Assembly (NCBI RefSeq): GCF_027943255.1
Contig: NC_072892.1
Coordinates: forward strand, 32,511,792-32,575,791
Direction of reading: 5' to 3'
DNA length: 64,000 bases
Source: Anastrepha obliqua
Lineage: Eukaryota; Arthropoda; Insecta; Diptera; Tephritidae
Shown: piece after piece, positions 1 to 11,066 of the stretch
Position numbering within the stretch: the stretch's first letter is position 1
Layout: each line of letters opens with the position of its first letter
The notes under the pieces: generated by a model
Databases searched by the model: none
The model's input: the letters and a program-made list of their open reading frames with translations, nothing else
What the model was told of the DNA's origin: nothing
Made by a program: the position numbers and the translations under genes

Positions 1-141
1 TTGAAACTTAATGACACTTGTGAACTAGACAGCTGCAATATAAAAAACAGACAAGCAATGGAGCGCGTAAAAGTCCATGGAAAGATTACCTTTTTTACAT
101 AGTAAAAATTCTAAAAAAAAATTGTATGATTAATTTTGCGT
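1..141. mobile_element. MITE family A, right part, cut by window edge
   Basis: The sequence is alignable by eye to the central and right part of the copy at 1156-1380. Both share the words GACACTTGTGAACTA and AACAGACAAG, then an A-rich run, then a terminal TTAATTTTGCG. The left terminus lies outside the window. It is non-coding. The right end here lacks the final GCCACC, so the copy is degenerate. Confidence 0.6.
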
Positions 142-1155
142 AGAATATATTTGTATGTACCCCCATAAAATAAATAGAATACGAATTGCGCAGAGCGCGT
201 ACCGCATTAGTGAAAGAGAACGAAAACAAAAAAATTAGTAAACTAAAAAACCAAAAAAAAAAATAAAAATAAAAGCACTCAGCATGGTGCATCAGTTTTT
301 ATGCAACAACATATTTCATCAACGCAACAATTCGTTGGCAACAGAATTTTCCTCTCAGCCACCACCACAGTCGGCTTTGTAATGTTTTCGGCGATGTTGC
401 TATTACTGCCATGTTTTGTGATTGCGAAAAAAGGTTACGCAAAAGTGGCGCATTTCGTACAGAAAGTGAAATTATCTTAAAAAAATGCATACATACATAC
501 ATATTAACTTAGAAAAACAAATTTAAATGCTTGCATACAAAAATAAATATATATACACATGTGTGCATGTGTGTATGTGCGTATGCCCGTGTATGTGTGG
601 AAGTAATTACGCGAAAAGGCCAAGAAGGAAGTGGCTCATCGGCTGTGGCGCTGCCAGTAGCATGAAAATGTGTAACAACAACAAAGGTCGAAACAATTTT
701 CCTACAAACTGTGTCGTATACGAAAATAAATAGATGTCACTTCATGTTGTTGACGTTGTTGTTGGAGCCCAATGTTGCCTGCAGAAATGTGTGTTATTCT
801 GTGTTGACATACAAATATGTGTATGCATGTATGTGTACATTCAATGACATACGAACCGCGGTAACCCCAAGTGCTGTTGGGTGCTAGCTGACATTTGCTT
901 TGGAAAGTTTGACATTTTTGACTTAAAACTTATTAAGAACATTTTGTCATTGGGGCGCAAGTTGAGCTGTTTACAGTTATATGAAAATTGTGTCGAACAT
1001 TTTCGTGCCATGATTTACACGATTTGGAATGCTCATTAGCAATATGAATTTACTTGCACTGTTTACTGTTACATCACATCTTACAAATGTAAGCGTAAAC
1101 GTTTTCTCCTCGAGGCGGAATTTTGTGAAGATCATCCAAAATCGTCATTTGATTC

Positions 1156-1380
1156 ACGGTGGCACAAAATTAATCACCCTATCGGAGTTTTTATAATTTT
1201 TGCAGATGGCGTCGTACGTCAATCAAATTTGACACTTGTGAACTAAACTGCTGTAGTACACAAACAGACAAGGAACTCGTAGAAGTGATAAAGATTTTCA
1301 TGACTCAAAATTAGTTTTTTTATTTTGTAAAAATGTTATTAAAAAAAAAAAAATGGATGTTTAATTTTGCGCCACCTTGT
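1156..1380. mobile_element. MITE family A, complete 225-bp copy
   Basis: The ends are inverted repeats. The left end reads GGTGGCACAAAATTAATC, and the right end read on the minus strand is GGTGGCGCAAAATTAAAC. There is no coding capacity, and the centre is AT-rich with a poly(A)-like run. Related ends recur at 1-141, 24462-24790 and 27171-27309, so this is a dispersed family. The flanks are TA-rich, but a target duplication cannot be fixed. The parent transposon is not identified. Confidence 0.65.
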
Positions 1381-2059
1381 ATATACACTGCGGTATAGAG
1401 ACCATCTTAGAAAATATTTATTGATCATTTAGTAGTGAAAAAGTGCTACTCGCATTCGCTCTGTATAATTTGACTGAAGTTCAAAAAGATGCGCGCGTCG
1501 ATTCTTCCAGAAAAAATATTAAAATATTGATTCGAGATTTTTCAAAATATATTGATAAGAACATCCCAGTCGATAAATCAAAGATGCATGACTTTATTTT
1601 GTTATTAGGCTTAGAAGGCAGTGACTTCAGAGTCGTTGAATGATAGGCTAAAAAGTTTTTTTTTTTTTAATTTACTTTCATTCTTTACTGTTTTACTTTG
1701 CCTGTGCAGGAACAAGAGCACCAAAAGTGACACTGATACAGTAAATTAGTGACTAGCAGTCAAGCAGTGCAGAGCACTCTCACCCATTTGATGTCAGAAA
1801 GTCGAAGGGTATAAAAGTCGCTGTACGACCAATAAGTAGAAAACAATTGAAATGTGAAAAAAGGCGAGCCAAGAAGCACCGAGAAATTGATAACTCCTAA
1901 AACACTCAGGCTAAAAAGCTCATTGTATTCGAAGCTCTAGAAAATAAAAGGGTTGATAGTCAAGCAGCAAAGGCGAGAAGTGACAGAGAAAGTGAAAAAG
2001 ATAGGATAGAATGGAGACAAAAACGGAAATAGCTAGTCCTGTGAGAATTTTCCAGATTC
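1381..2059. other. No recognised gene; one short unassigned ORF
   Basis: A 66-codon plus-strand ORF (1443-1643) ends in MHDFILLLGLEGSDFRVVE. It resembles coding sequence in composition but matches no family I recognise, and it may be a fragment of an unidentified transposon. The rest is AT-rich with a poly(T) run near 1656. Confidence 0.3.
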
Positions 2060-2530
2060 TTTGGCAAATCTGAAAATATACTCCAGTTTGAGAGATCGAA
2101 TTTTACTCATTCTCATGACATTGGAACCTGAAATTCGTAGTCTTGCTTTAGCCAATGCAGGCTTCTCACAGACAAAAAGCTCAGTGCCATCCGCCTCCTT
2201 TTAACAACCCAGGCTAACTCTATGGATTTTGTGCTGTAATAATACCAACCATCAACCGAAAGTCGTTTCTTCCAGGTTTTAGAAGAAAGTTCGACAGTTT
2301 CCTGTTCGGGCTTATCACAAAACACTTTGCAGTTCTGCAGCTTTTTGTACTGGACCATCGCTCTTTATGTAAATTGCATACATAATCGCTGATTCGATTT
2401 ATGATTTCTGTAGAACGCATTCCGATTATTGGCACTCTGGTCGCTGTGGGGTAACCGTTGTTCCGCAGTTGGCCAAACCAGCGGCAATTTCATTTTCTTG
2501 AACACCGCAGTGTACTAGAACTCATATAAT
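2060..2530 (-). pseudogene. Non-LTR retrotransposon 3'-end relic (RNase H / C-terminal type)
   Basis: Overlapping minus-strand frames contain FLLKPGRNDFRLMVGIITA followed by broken residues. This has the layout of the segment after the RNase H domain in I/LOA-like non-LTR polyproteins: a basic-residue linker followed by the L-x-G-I-x-T-G-H-type block. Here the block is altered to IITAQNP. Stops and frame changes break it. Two better-preserved relics of comparable layout lie at 5041-5475 and 44110-45140. The family is assigned by visual resemblance only, and the exact clade is uncertain. Confidence 0.4.
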
Positions 2531-3395
2531 TTTATTTCGTTTTGAAACAGATTTAAGCTTCTTCTTACATCCTTTGCTATGAGTTTTGCTTTGCGTTCTG
2601 CAGGGCCCTCAGTGCAGTGCATTGGATAAACAATGAGTAAACAGTAGAAAAATAATAAAATAATTTATCGATCACTATTGCAAATCCCCCAGCATTTGGG
2701 ATGTTATACTAAAAATGTAATAGTTAAAGATTGATGATTGCACCGTGAAAACTTACCAGTTAGCGAGTCCACAAGGTTATTGCGCTCACTGAGAGCAGAA
2801 CTCCTTCTGAGATTTAGGATTTCCTTAGTTTAACCCAACCTCCAGCTAACACCGGTTGAAATGTTCTGCTGGTGTCTTCAAAAGTCGAAGGAAGGGCATT
2901 ATATAAATAAGTCTGGGCTAGGAAACGCTTAGTCACAGCCGAATCTATTCAAATTATTAGATCTCTCACCTATATAGAAACCGTTCTTCGATCTGTACAA
3001 GAATTATTATCAATAAAAATTGCTATTGCTATCATAACTCAAAGTTCGCGCCCTCTTTCAAAAGAAAGCTTAATTACGTGAGTAAATGTAGCCAATCTCT
3101 ATTTGGCGAATTTGCAGATGAGGTAGTCATACTAATGCCAGATAGCAGTCAAAATTTGTTTATTGTGAAGATTTCTGAAACACTTGGCTGGCAGTAGCAA
3201 CAAACGATGATGATTGTGGGATGTTCTGCGTTTGATAAGACAAGGTTGGGGTTGAATAGATCTCCAACAGCCAACAACTAGAAGTTTCCTGTGCAAAATA
3301 TTCCAAGTTAAAGAAGAGGTGGAATAAAATCACACCTTATTTTAATGAAGATAGACAAGAGGAAGATGGAGTAACCTCCTTTCTTGTTAGTTAGT
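2531..3395. other. Unassigned; possible RT remnant near 3090-3160
   Basis: Most of this stretch shows no recognisable feature. In the + direction, 3108-3150 translates to FADEVVILMPDS, which resembles the YADD box of non-LTR reverse transcriptases (F/Y-A-D-D-V-V-I-L). The second catalytic aspartate would be replaced by glutamate. Surrounding stops mean any element is dead. This is weak evidence. Confidence 0.2.
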
Positions 3396-3604
3396 TTTTT
3401 TCTAATAGCGGTCGCCCCTCGGCAGGCAACGACAAACCTCCGACTGTATTTCTGCCATGAAAAAACTCCTCATTAAAAACATTTGCTGTTCCGAGTCCAT
3501 CCCTCCATTTGTGTAATAAAATCACGACGAGCGCCACAAATAGGAGGAGGAGCTCGGCCAAACACATAATAGAAATGTACGGCTCAATTATTTATTTATT
3601 TTTA
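3396..3604 (+). mobile_element. tRNA-derived SINE, body only (5'-truncated)
   Basis: The segment begins in CTAATAGCGGTCGCCCCTCG and ends in GGAGGAGGAGCTCGGCC plus a short AT tail. It matches the bodies of the SINE copies at 11481-11802 and 32031-32324. The tRNA-like head is missing, which is the usual 5' truncation of a retroposed copy. It is non-coding. Confidence 0.75.
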
Positions 3605-5040
3605 GTGAAGTTTAAAGTATCGAACGTCCATAATTTTATTGCGGATTGTAATGGATTTAAGTAGAGAGTATTAAAATAGCCCCAATTAAAGGAATATAAC
3701 GCCCTTTGATGCTCACAGAGGTCATTCAGGGTGAGCCTCCGAGTGAGTGTATGAGATTTTATTGCGTCTTAATGTTGGACCTAACCTACAGGCGAAGCTC
3801 AGTACCATTTTTAGGACGCGATTTGTGGAATTTATTGCGAGGCATAGAGGAAAAAAGAGATTAATGTCTATTAACAATTTGAGAGGTAGCTGAGTCCTTC
3901 AGAAATGGTGCAGTTTTAACACTCGAAGAACTTTTAAGGCGTGTTGACTGCAATTTACGTGGATAGTGAAAATATAATAAGTTGTAATAGAAAAATAGAA
4001 TTGAATTTTAAAAATATCCTCAAAGATATTTCTCAATTTAAAATAATGAAAATATTTGTATGAAAAATAAAAAAGGAATTATGCTTTCCCAATTGTTAGA
4101 CCAGCGATTACTGCACGCCACATAAAAATATACTGGTTTTACGATGCGTACTCGCATGCCGCAACATCGTAGCAGAGCAGAATAATTCACACTTAGCTCT
4201 TGCAAGTATTTCGCCAATAAAAAAATTCATATGCGTTCATATATATATGTATGCATGTATTTATGTGTGTATATGTTGTAAGTGTGCATGCACTAAATAG
4301 TTAGGTGCATAATTCTAATTTAAATTTGACATGACGTCTGCATCATAAACACCCTTCCTTCCCGACGGCAATGCATTTTGTGGCCATTGCAAATTGCGTA
4401 TATCTTTTTTAGCGCTGTGTCGTCAGCTTGTTTGCATATCTTTGCCACATGACAAGTCGCAAATGCGCCTCAATGCAGTAGAAAATGTCCTGGTCTACCC
4501 TAATAAATATTAATTATGCGTATTTTTTGACAAAAACAAAAGAAACAAATAAAAAAAATTGAGAATTCAGCGGGCAAATAAATTAATTGCCTTCACTTTT
4601 TCTTTGCTCAGGTTGTAGCCTGTTTTTTTATGTTTCAACGCCGTGACTTGGGGCTACTTATAAATACCTGCTATTCCCGACATTAGTAATTAGTTGTGGA
4701 CTACTGTGCGAATTGTGCAAGTGGGTCAAATAAATTTAATTGCTTAGCAAGGCAGAGCTTAGTTCCGTAATATTTTTATTCATTGAACAAATTTGTGGAA
4801 TAAGTTTGAACTACTACCAAGCCTAACGAAGCATTGCAGACCACTCATCATAACAACAAAAACCAACCAATCAGCTTAGCATTTCTAAATAGCGCTAGCG
4901 TGAAAAAGCAGAACTCAGTACGGTTCTAGAAAACCTCATCTCGTCGATAATCTTACGAGTTGCACAGCGACACATTTCCTTTCAAAACAGATTCTGAATA
5001 GTCCAAGTAGTAAATACTTAGTGAGCTGGGTAGACAGGGG
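3605..5040. other. AT-rich non-coding stretch
   Basis: No ORF, RNA gene or transposon terminus was recognised. It contains short TATG/TGTA microsatellite-like runs around 4240-4290. Confidence 0.4.
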
Positions 5041-5475
5041 ACCTTCAAGATGATTTCACCGGGAAATGAGAGTATTAGGGTTACTTTTAGAATTTGTTGC
5101 CTGCTCCTGGAAGAATGGGCCTCACGTCACCTCAGTGAGCGCTGGGTTAGTGCACAAACGGGTAACGTTGCGAGATCCTTCTGTCCACGAATATATCGGC
5201 CATGGAATTTATTTATTTTGATTTATTTATTCTTAATTTAGTGGGTATCCTTACCGGGCATTGTCCGTTAGGTATCCATGCGGTGAAACTTGGGATTGCT
5301 TCAAGTTCTTTCTACAGAAGGGGCCTCCTCCTCAGCTGTCCTGCTTTGATCGAGCTAAGATTCAGATATCTGGGCTCTCACTTTTTTGGTACACCTGCGT
5401 ATGTAGCAGGTTGCAATATCACACACCTGGTGAATTTCGTATTTAGCTTGAAGCAGTTAATGCAAATATAATTAG
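5041..5475 (+). pseudogene. Non-LTR retrotransposon C-terminal relic (I/LOA-like)
   Basis: Two plus-strand frames join into one decayed C-terminus. The first carries RWVSAQTGNVARSFCPRIYR, and the next reads LVGILTGHCPLGIHAVKLGI, then a broken cysteine knuckle, then CPALIELRFRYLGSHFF. The order (linker, LTGH block, CCHC-like knuckle, CPAL..R..LGS) matches the region after the RNase H domain in RNase-H-bearing non-LTR elements. It shares the LTG block and layout with the relic at 44110-45140. Frameshifts and lost cysteines make it non-functional. The clade assignment is inference. Confidence 0.6.
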
Positions 5476-5984
5476 CCATTGTTGGTCGTTAACCTGCAAT
5501 CCAAAGCTTTTTCTTCCTTCGTTTCTGGTTTATTCGGTTCCTTTCCCTTTGTTTTTCCTCTGTATGGACGAATTTTGATTCTTTGTCCAAGTGAGCCCCT
5601 CACCATTTATGCCAACCTAAATACTAAGCGAAAAATAATCTCAAATGCTCACCAGAGAATCGCCAGATTTCAAGAGCAGAAACAAGCAATGATAGATGAA
5701 GTCTGAAACTTTAAGCAAACTTTCGAAATTTGCTACTTAAATTTCTGAGAGAGTATTTGCTTGATCCGCTTCCATGAACAAGCTGACTGGTTCTGTCTGA
5801 AGGAGTTCCTCTACTTGCAGAGCATCTCATTTAAGCTAACCGTAGGAGAGCCTATGTTTGTTGGTGTGCAATAATGGCTTGAGGTGGGTGTTGTCACCTG
5901 TTTGTTTTTTAAAACGGCAGTAATTTATTAAAAAAATATACATATTTGTAAGAAAAATCCTTTCTAACAATTTTTTTGGTAGCG
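5476..5984. other. No recognised feature
   Basis: One 75-codon plus-strand ORF (5479-5706) follows the retrotransposon relic directly. It matches nothing I recognise. The remainder is AT-rich. Confidence 0.3.
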
Positions 5985-6565
5985 TTGCCACCTGAATTTT
6001 ATTGGAAAAATAACAATTTATCGCACATTTCATTTAGTTACTAAGCTACAGAATTCAATAAAAGGCATTTGAACAAGCTATAATAAAAAACAAAAATTTG
6101 GCTGGTGCTGCCACCCACATTTTTTGGAAATTAAGAAGTTTTTTACAGAAATATATTACTGGTAAAAAAAATGTAAAAAGATAATGTGATAGCCTTAATT
6201 CAATAAAAAATAAAATTTCAAAGGATGTTGCCATCTAATTGAAATTTGCATGAAATATTTTTTTCAAATTATAATGAAATAAAATGAGAGTTTGGGATAT
6301 GGGTGTTAAAAGGAGTGGAAAGAAGTTTGACATTTTTTTTACCCGGTGTTGTTGTTTTTTGGAATTTAAGACATTTTTTACAGAAATATGTTACTGGTAA
6401 AAATATGTACAAAAATGAGTGTGATAGTTTTAATTCAATAAAAAATAAATTTTCAAAGGGTGTTGCCATCTAATTAATATTTTTTTTAAATTATAACGAA
6501 ATAAAATGAAAGTTTGGGATATGGGTGTTCAAAGGAGTGGAAAGAGGTTCGACATTTTTTTAGTT
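5985..6565. repeat. Degenerate tandem duplication, about 235-bp unit, with GTTGCCA words
   Basis: The segment starting near 6126 (TTTTTTACAGAAATAT, then TTACTGGTAAAAA, then TTAATTCAATAAAAAATAAA, then GTTGCCATCTAATT) is repeated with changes from near 6362. The phrase GTTTGGGATATGGGTGTT occurs at about 6290 and again at about 6511. An earlier, weaker unit lies at 5960-6120. Each unit contains a TTGCCA(C/T) word. No coding sequence was seen. Confidence 0.6.
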
Positions 6566-6605
6566 GCCACTTATTTTGTGATATGAAAAATTATTAATTA
6601 CCTTA

Positions 6606-7526
6606 CTACTGTGTCCAAAAAATAAGGTGACATTGTATTTATTTTGAAAATTCTTTATTTATTCTTCCAAATCAATTTCATCCCCTTCAAAGTAATCCCC
6701 TCCCGACACAATGCACTTATGCCAACGTTTTTTCCAATTTTCGAAACACTGGTTGTAGTCACTTTCCGGGATGGCCTTCAGTTCCGTCTTCGTTGCGGCT
6801 TGAATCTCCTCTATCGTGTCAAAACGGTGTCCCCGGAGCGGTCTTTTGAGCCTGCTGAACAGCCAGAAGTCGCACGGTGCCAGATCAGGTGAATACGGTG
6901 GTTGCGGAACGATATGGGTTGAGTTTTTGATGAAATGATCACGAATTACGAGTCCAAAAAATTCAATGTTTTCGGTACCAGTCGAGATTTGACGCGCTTG
7001 AGGCCCAAAACATCCTTCAAAATGGTATTGACTGAGCCTTTCGATATGCCAACATCATCAGCAAGGTCTCTAATCGTTAATCGACGGTTTTTCAACACCA
7101 AATCTTTGATTTGTTGGACGTGAGCTTCGTCAGTTGAGGTTGATGGTCGCCCAGGACGCTCTTCGTCTTCGACACGTTCACGACCGGCTTGGAACTCACT
7201 ATACCACTTGTAAACATTTTTTTTAGACATAGCCTCATCACCAAAGGCTTTCTGCACCATCCTCAACGTATCCGAAAATTGATTCCGCAAACAAAATTTA
7301 ATGCAAATTCTTTGCTCAACAAATTTCGACATTGCAAAAAACGAGAAACTCACTTTTAGCAGCTCACAAAACGACGCGTATCTCAAACAGTAAATGAATA
7401 TTTCACATGAAATTTGACATAGATGTCACTCACAGTACTACCAACCTAAAAAAAAAAAGAATTCTCCTAATCCTTCAAAGCGCGCAGTTTAAAATCAAAT
7501 GTCACCTTATTTTTTGGACACAGTAG
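6606..7526 (-). mobile_element. Internally deleted mariner (921 bp)
   Basis: Terminal inverted repeats reading CTACTGTGTCCAAAAAATAA lie at both ends, each flanked by TA, the mariner target duplication. Full-length mariners are about 1.3 kb, so roughly 0.4 kb is missing. The transposase relic on the minus strand is listed separately. The subfamily was not resolved: the N-terminus is of general mauritiana/irritans style and the third catalytic block reads SPDLAPCD. Confidence 0.9.
6659..7332 (-). pseudogene. Mariner transposase, catalytic core deleted
   Basis: From the Met of [14 protein letters not shown] the minus strand encodes the paired-type DNA-binding region. It includes the first helix-turn-helix ([18 protein letters not shown]), the GRPSTS linker and the second HTH ending [12 protein letters not shown]. 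It then jumps, with a frame change near 6950, to the C-terminal third. That part holds QPPYSPDLAPCDFWLF with the last catalytic Asp, and WHKCIVSGGDYFEGDEID at the end. The segment with the first two catalytic Asp residues (the DET/DEA and QDNA blocks) is absent, so no transposition activity is expected. A DNA-binding fragment could in principle still be made. Confidence 0.9.
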
Positions 7527-7690
7527 TATATTGTAAAAAATGCCAACTAAAAACAGAAATTGTTTGCTTTTCATTTTCAAAAATTTGTTGGTGTTAATTG
7601 CCAGACACATTAGGTATTTCATTTTACGTGCAAAGAAAACCGCGGCATCTGTTAGTTATTAAAACTTATTTTTGTAACTATAATTTCAAT

Positions 7691-7831
7691 GGCGTGATGA
7701 AAATCCACAAAATGCCAGGGTATTCCGATTTTGTATATTTTTGCATCATAAAATTGTACTCGACTAATTTTATGATGCAAAAATATAAAAAAATCGGATT
7801 GCACTGGTATTTTGTGGATTTTCATCACGCC
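7691..7831. repeat. Near-perfect inverted repeat (hairpin), 65-bp arms, 10-nt loop
   Basis: The left arm at 7691-7755 starts GGCGTGATGAAAATCCACAA. The right arm at 7766-7831 is its reverse complement with about 8 differences. The spacer is about 10 nt. The shape is that of a foldback MITE or a long-hairpin precursor. No target duplication was identified with confidence. Transcribed within or upstream of the FGF gene, it would fold into a roughly 65-bp stem. Confidence 0.85.
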
Positions 7832-9280
7832 GTTATTATGGCATCTCCTTTTTGTCTGTACTGTTACTATGGTAGTTTCTTTACGCATTTACACTCATGG
7901 CTTATTTTTGTTTTACTCGATAGGTCTATGCGACCTTCTTATCGAGGAGCCATTTTGCGACTGTTATTAAAACTTTTAGTTACAAATTATTTATTAAATT
8001 TATTTCCTTATTGATGCATCAATATTTAATTAAAATTTATTCTTATTTTTTATTTTTTTAGTTATTAAAATTTACTATAATTAAAAAAAAATTGAATTCT
8101 CACCTCTACTCTTCTCTCTATTTCTTTAATTGCAGTTACATTCAACACTTTGACAATTTCCACTTCCCAAGCGGTGTTTTAAAATAATGACTACAGCAAC
8201 GACAACAAATGTTAGTAATAACAAAAGCAACAACACTAAAAGCCTGTCGAACTACGTACTTGTGATTTCAGTAAATTCGCATACCGGCTAGCAGTGCTTA
8301 GAGCTAAACGCGCTTGCGCACAGCCGTTAACGGCAAACGCCGACGTTTTATGCAAATGCACGCGGCAAAAAAAAATCTCCGCCATTTCTCGAATGTCTTG
8401 GCCAGGAGATCGACGACTGTGAAGAGTGAGAAAAAATGCAATATCAACGAGGAAGACGAAGATGAAAATCAACGACAATTGAAATTGTATTGTGTAAAAT
8501 ATTACAACAGTATGGTGACCTAAATATTTAGTTTACACAAAAAGTAAAAGCCATAAATAAATCACTAGAAAATAAAAAATAAATCACGCACACTAAATAA
8601 GAGCGGCGTGAAAAAAGTAAATTTTCAAAAATTTCAGATTCAGCAACAGCAAATTTCGCGTAAAAGAAATCAAGTTCGGAAAAAAGGAAAGGTTAATTGC
8701 ATTGATTTATTTTGCATACCAAAAATCAAAAAAAAAAAAAAAATTTAATAAAATAAATAAATTGTAACGAATACAGAAAGCGAGCGACAAAATCGTAATT
8801 ACTTACATACAAACAAATACATACGCAAAAACTTGTACTGTGTACCACCAGGTGTCAATAATAAATTATAATTGTTGTCAATTAAAACAAAAAAACAACA
8901 AAAAGGCAACACAAAATAACCTGCCAGAGGATTTCCCCCCATCCTTGCCAGAAAACAGCAATCAGAGCGACTGAAAAGTTTGCAGTGAAAAGCAAGAAAT
9001 ATTGGATTTTAACATTTCAATTTCTGGCCAAGCCGCCCTGTTGTGTCAGCTTGGAGCGAAAGGTGTATTGAGGACCGTGTCGAACAATTGATACAGCTTA
9101 AGACTTACGCACACTCTGCCCTACCTCAGTGCGCAGCTCCCACGTGGATCCCGTAGTTGAGGCGTGTGAGCTACACATCACGATTTTGCACGAAAATTAT
9201 TACTTTTTCAAGTATACGCTGGTCACCTTGGTGTCTGTTAGCGTGCATTATTGGCTTAACGCCAGTTATTTATCTCGTTC
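7832..9280 (+). other. Upstream/5' UTR region of the FGF gene
   Basis: No complete ORF was recognised. The last 24 nt before the start codon at 9281 include an in-frame stop (TAA at 9257-9259). Several upstream ATGs occur in other frames (for example 9129 and 9157), which would be uORFs if transcribed. A/CAA-rich simple sequence dominates 8200-8960. No TATA box or initiator could be chosen with confidence. Confidence 0.45.
8106..8135 (+). promoter_or_regulatory. Candidate 3' splice site (5' UTR exon of FGF gene)
   Basis: A long pyrimidine tract (CTACTCTTCTCTCTATTTC) leads to TTGCAG ending at 8135. It is the strongest acceptor-like signal upstream of the coding exon. If used, the exon would run 8136-10910. 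This is inference from the motif only. Confidence 0.3.
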
Positions 9281-10910
9281 ATGCGAAGGAATTTACGTCT
9301 GTATTGGAGGGCCCTAGCGCTGCTGGGTGCCCTCCTTTCGATAATCATTGACTGGCCGGGTATGATGGTGTATGCGATGCCAGCAAGTGCAGCAGCAGCA
9401 GTGCAACAACAGCAACAACACGCGCGCACAATGGACACTTTATCACCTGTGAGTGCTTTTTTCGCCGAGAGAGCATTTCACAACAATGCAACCGCCACAA
9501 CCTACCGCAGCGGCTACAGCAGTAATGACAACAGCGACGATTTCGACGGTGGTAGTGGTGCCGGTGGCAGCCACATTGTTAGTGACAAAGTGCTTGTAAA
9601 TGATAATTTCTCTTTAAATAGTAATTTAAATACAAATCGAAATAGTAGCCATAGTAGTAACTACAGTGAAAGTGAGCAACAGCAGCAAGAAGAAGCACCC
9701 CCTTCAACAGAGGATCTGCCAAAAAGCAGTCGAGCGCAAAGTGCCTCCGCTTTAGGTGCTAATGCGAGCAGCAAACGCTCAAGTGCCAGCGTTGGGAGTG
9801 ATCGCAGTGCGAGCGCAAGTCATGAGCCTGCGCCACACGCACCACTAACTTCACGCGGCGATCTATTGCACAGTGCGCAACGCATCAAAATGCTGAATTT
9901 GATATCGAATAAGCGCAAGCGTAAAAAATTCAGCGATGAGAGCAGCGGCAATGAAGCTACTGCGTCTGCTGTTGATGCCGCTGTGGTAGCAAGCGGCAGC
10001 AACACCGTCATAACACATCACAGCGCAACCACCGATCGTCAGGCTCGATCAAGTGATGCGGCCGACGATATCACCAGAACCACCACCGCCAACACACCAC
10101 TCAGTTTTAGTGAAAATAGTATTAGCAATAAATATTTAATTAAAAATAATAATTTAAATAATCAAAATCAACAAATAGCCGTGGCGCCAAAACGAACGTT
10201 AAATAAACTCGAAACTACTACAACCGCAACAGCAACAACTAGCAGTAATAAACTTAAAGCTAATATAAAAAATGATAACTATATTAACTACATTGAAGAG
10301 GAGGCAGTGGAGGAGGGGGAGGATGTGCACTCTACCGTTAGTAATGATTATCAGGATGAGAGCAGCAGCTCTACAAGCCTTCCCTACTCCTTCACAGCGG
10401 CGCCGCTCTCTGCCGATGAAGCAGTGCTGGACTCCTCTTACATCGCTGCTGCAGCAGCACCTCCGTCACCCGCCTTCACATTTGCTTCTGCGCATCACAC
10501 AGCCATTCTGCTGTCGCGCACCGAACGCAGCGTACGCCAACCAGCGTCCCCATCATCATCCCAGGCGGATGCGGTGGAGCAAGCGGCACCAGCTGCGGGC
10601 TCAACGTCAGCGGCTTTGGACGGTCGGCGCGCTGGTGGTCAAGTGGCTGTGCGTCATCATGGCGGTGCCAATGGTGGTGGCATAGTGCGACGTTCCTCTG
10701 ACGGTAGTCCGAAAACGAGAAGACTGAACAATTTTAGAAACTCAAATGGCAGTAGGCATTTGCCCAGCAATTTGGATCGCAACGAGCGCTCGACCATTTC
10801 ACATTTGTCGGGTTTGGCGCGCAAAATTCAAATCTACATTAAGAATCGCTTCATACAACTGCTGCCCGATGGTACGGTGAATGGAACGCAGGACGAACAA
10901 AGTGATTACA
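9281..10910 (+). CDS. bnl: Branchless-like FGF, first coding exon (partial CDS)
   Basis: The ORF opens at ATG 9281, the first Met after an in-frame stop 24 nt upstream. Residues 1-36 have basic N-terminal residues, then a hydrophobic run (ALALLGALLSIII), then a small-residue stretch, as in a secretory signal. Residues about 40-505 are a low-complexity Ser/Ala/Asn/Gln-rich pro-region with basic clusters. KRKRKK at 211-216 and the RTERSVRQ region are possible proprotein-convertase sites. From about 512 an FGF core begins: ARKIQIYIKNRF, then IQLLPDGTVNGT, then DEQSDY. LPDGTVxGT is the signature first hairpin of FGFs. The exon stops at the point where FGF genes commonly carry their first core intron, with one base of the next codon. 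Drosophila has three FGFs (branchless, pyramus, thisbe). The very long region before the core favours branchless, the ligand of Breathless in tracheal branching. The FGF call is strong and the paralogue call moderate. Later exons were not found here. Confidence 0.8.
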
Positions 10911-10919
10911 GTGAGTACG
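10911..10919 (+). promoter_or_regulatory. 5' splice site of the FGF coding exon
   Basis: TACA|GTGAGTACG has a near-consensus donor. Reading through it gives only 14 further codons to a stop at 10952-10954, which is not FGF-like. The splice, not the ORF end, is therefore taken as the exon boundary. The intron is phase 1. Confidence 0.8.
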
Positions 10920-11066
10920 AAAATTGTGTATTTGTGCATTTTAATATATGTTGATAAAGAATATGCTGGGAGAATATATAGGTCGCAAGTAATTATTAGA
11001 GACAAATGAGAAAGTTTTTTGCCAAAAATATAATAAAAAAAATTAAAAAATTCAAATATTCTTATA

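Noticed and set aside
7598..8014. A 138-codon ORF resembling a membrane protein
   Set aside because: It reads through both arms of a hairpin repeat, so its sequence is explained by the palindrome and AT-rich flank.
10272..10685. A 137-codon ORF inside the FGF exon
   Set aside because: It is an out-of-frame shadow of the pro-region. The FGF frame is supported by the signal segment and core motif.
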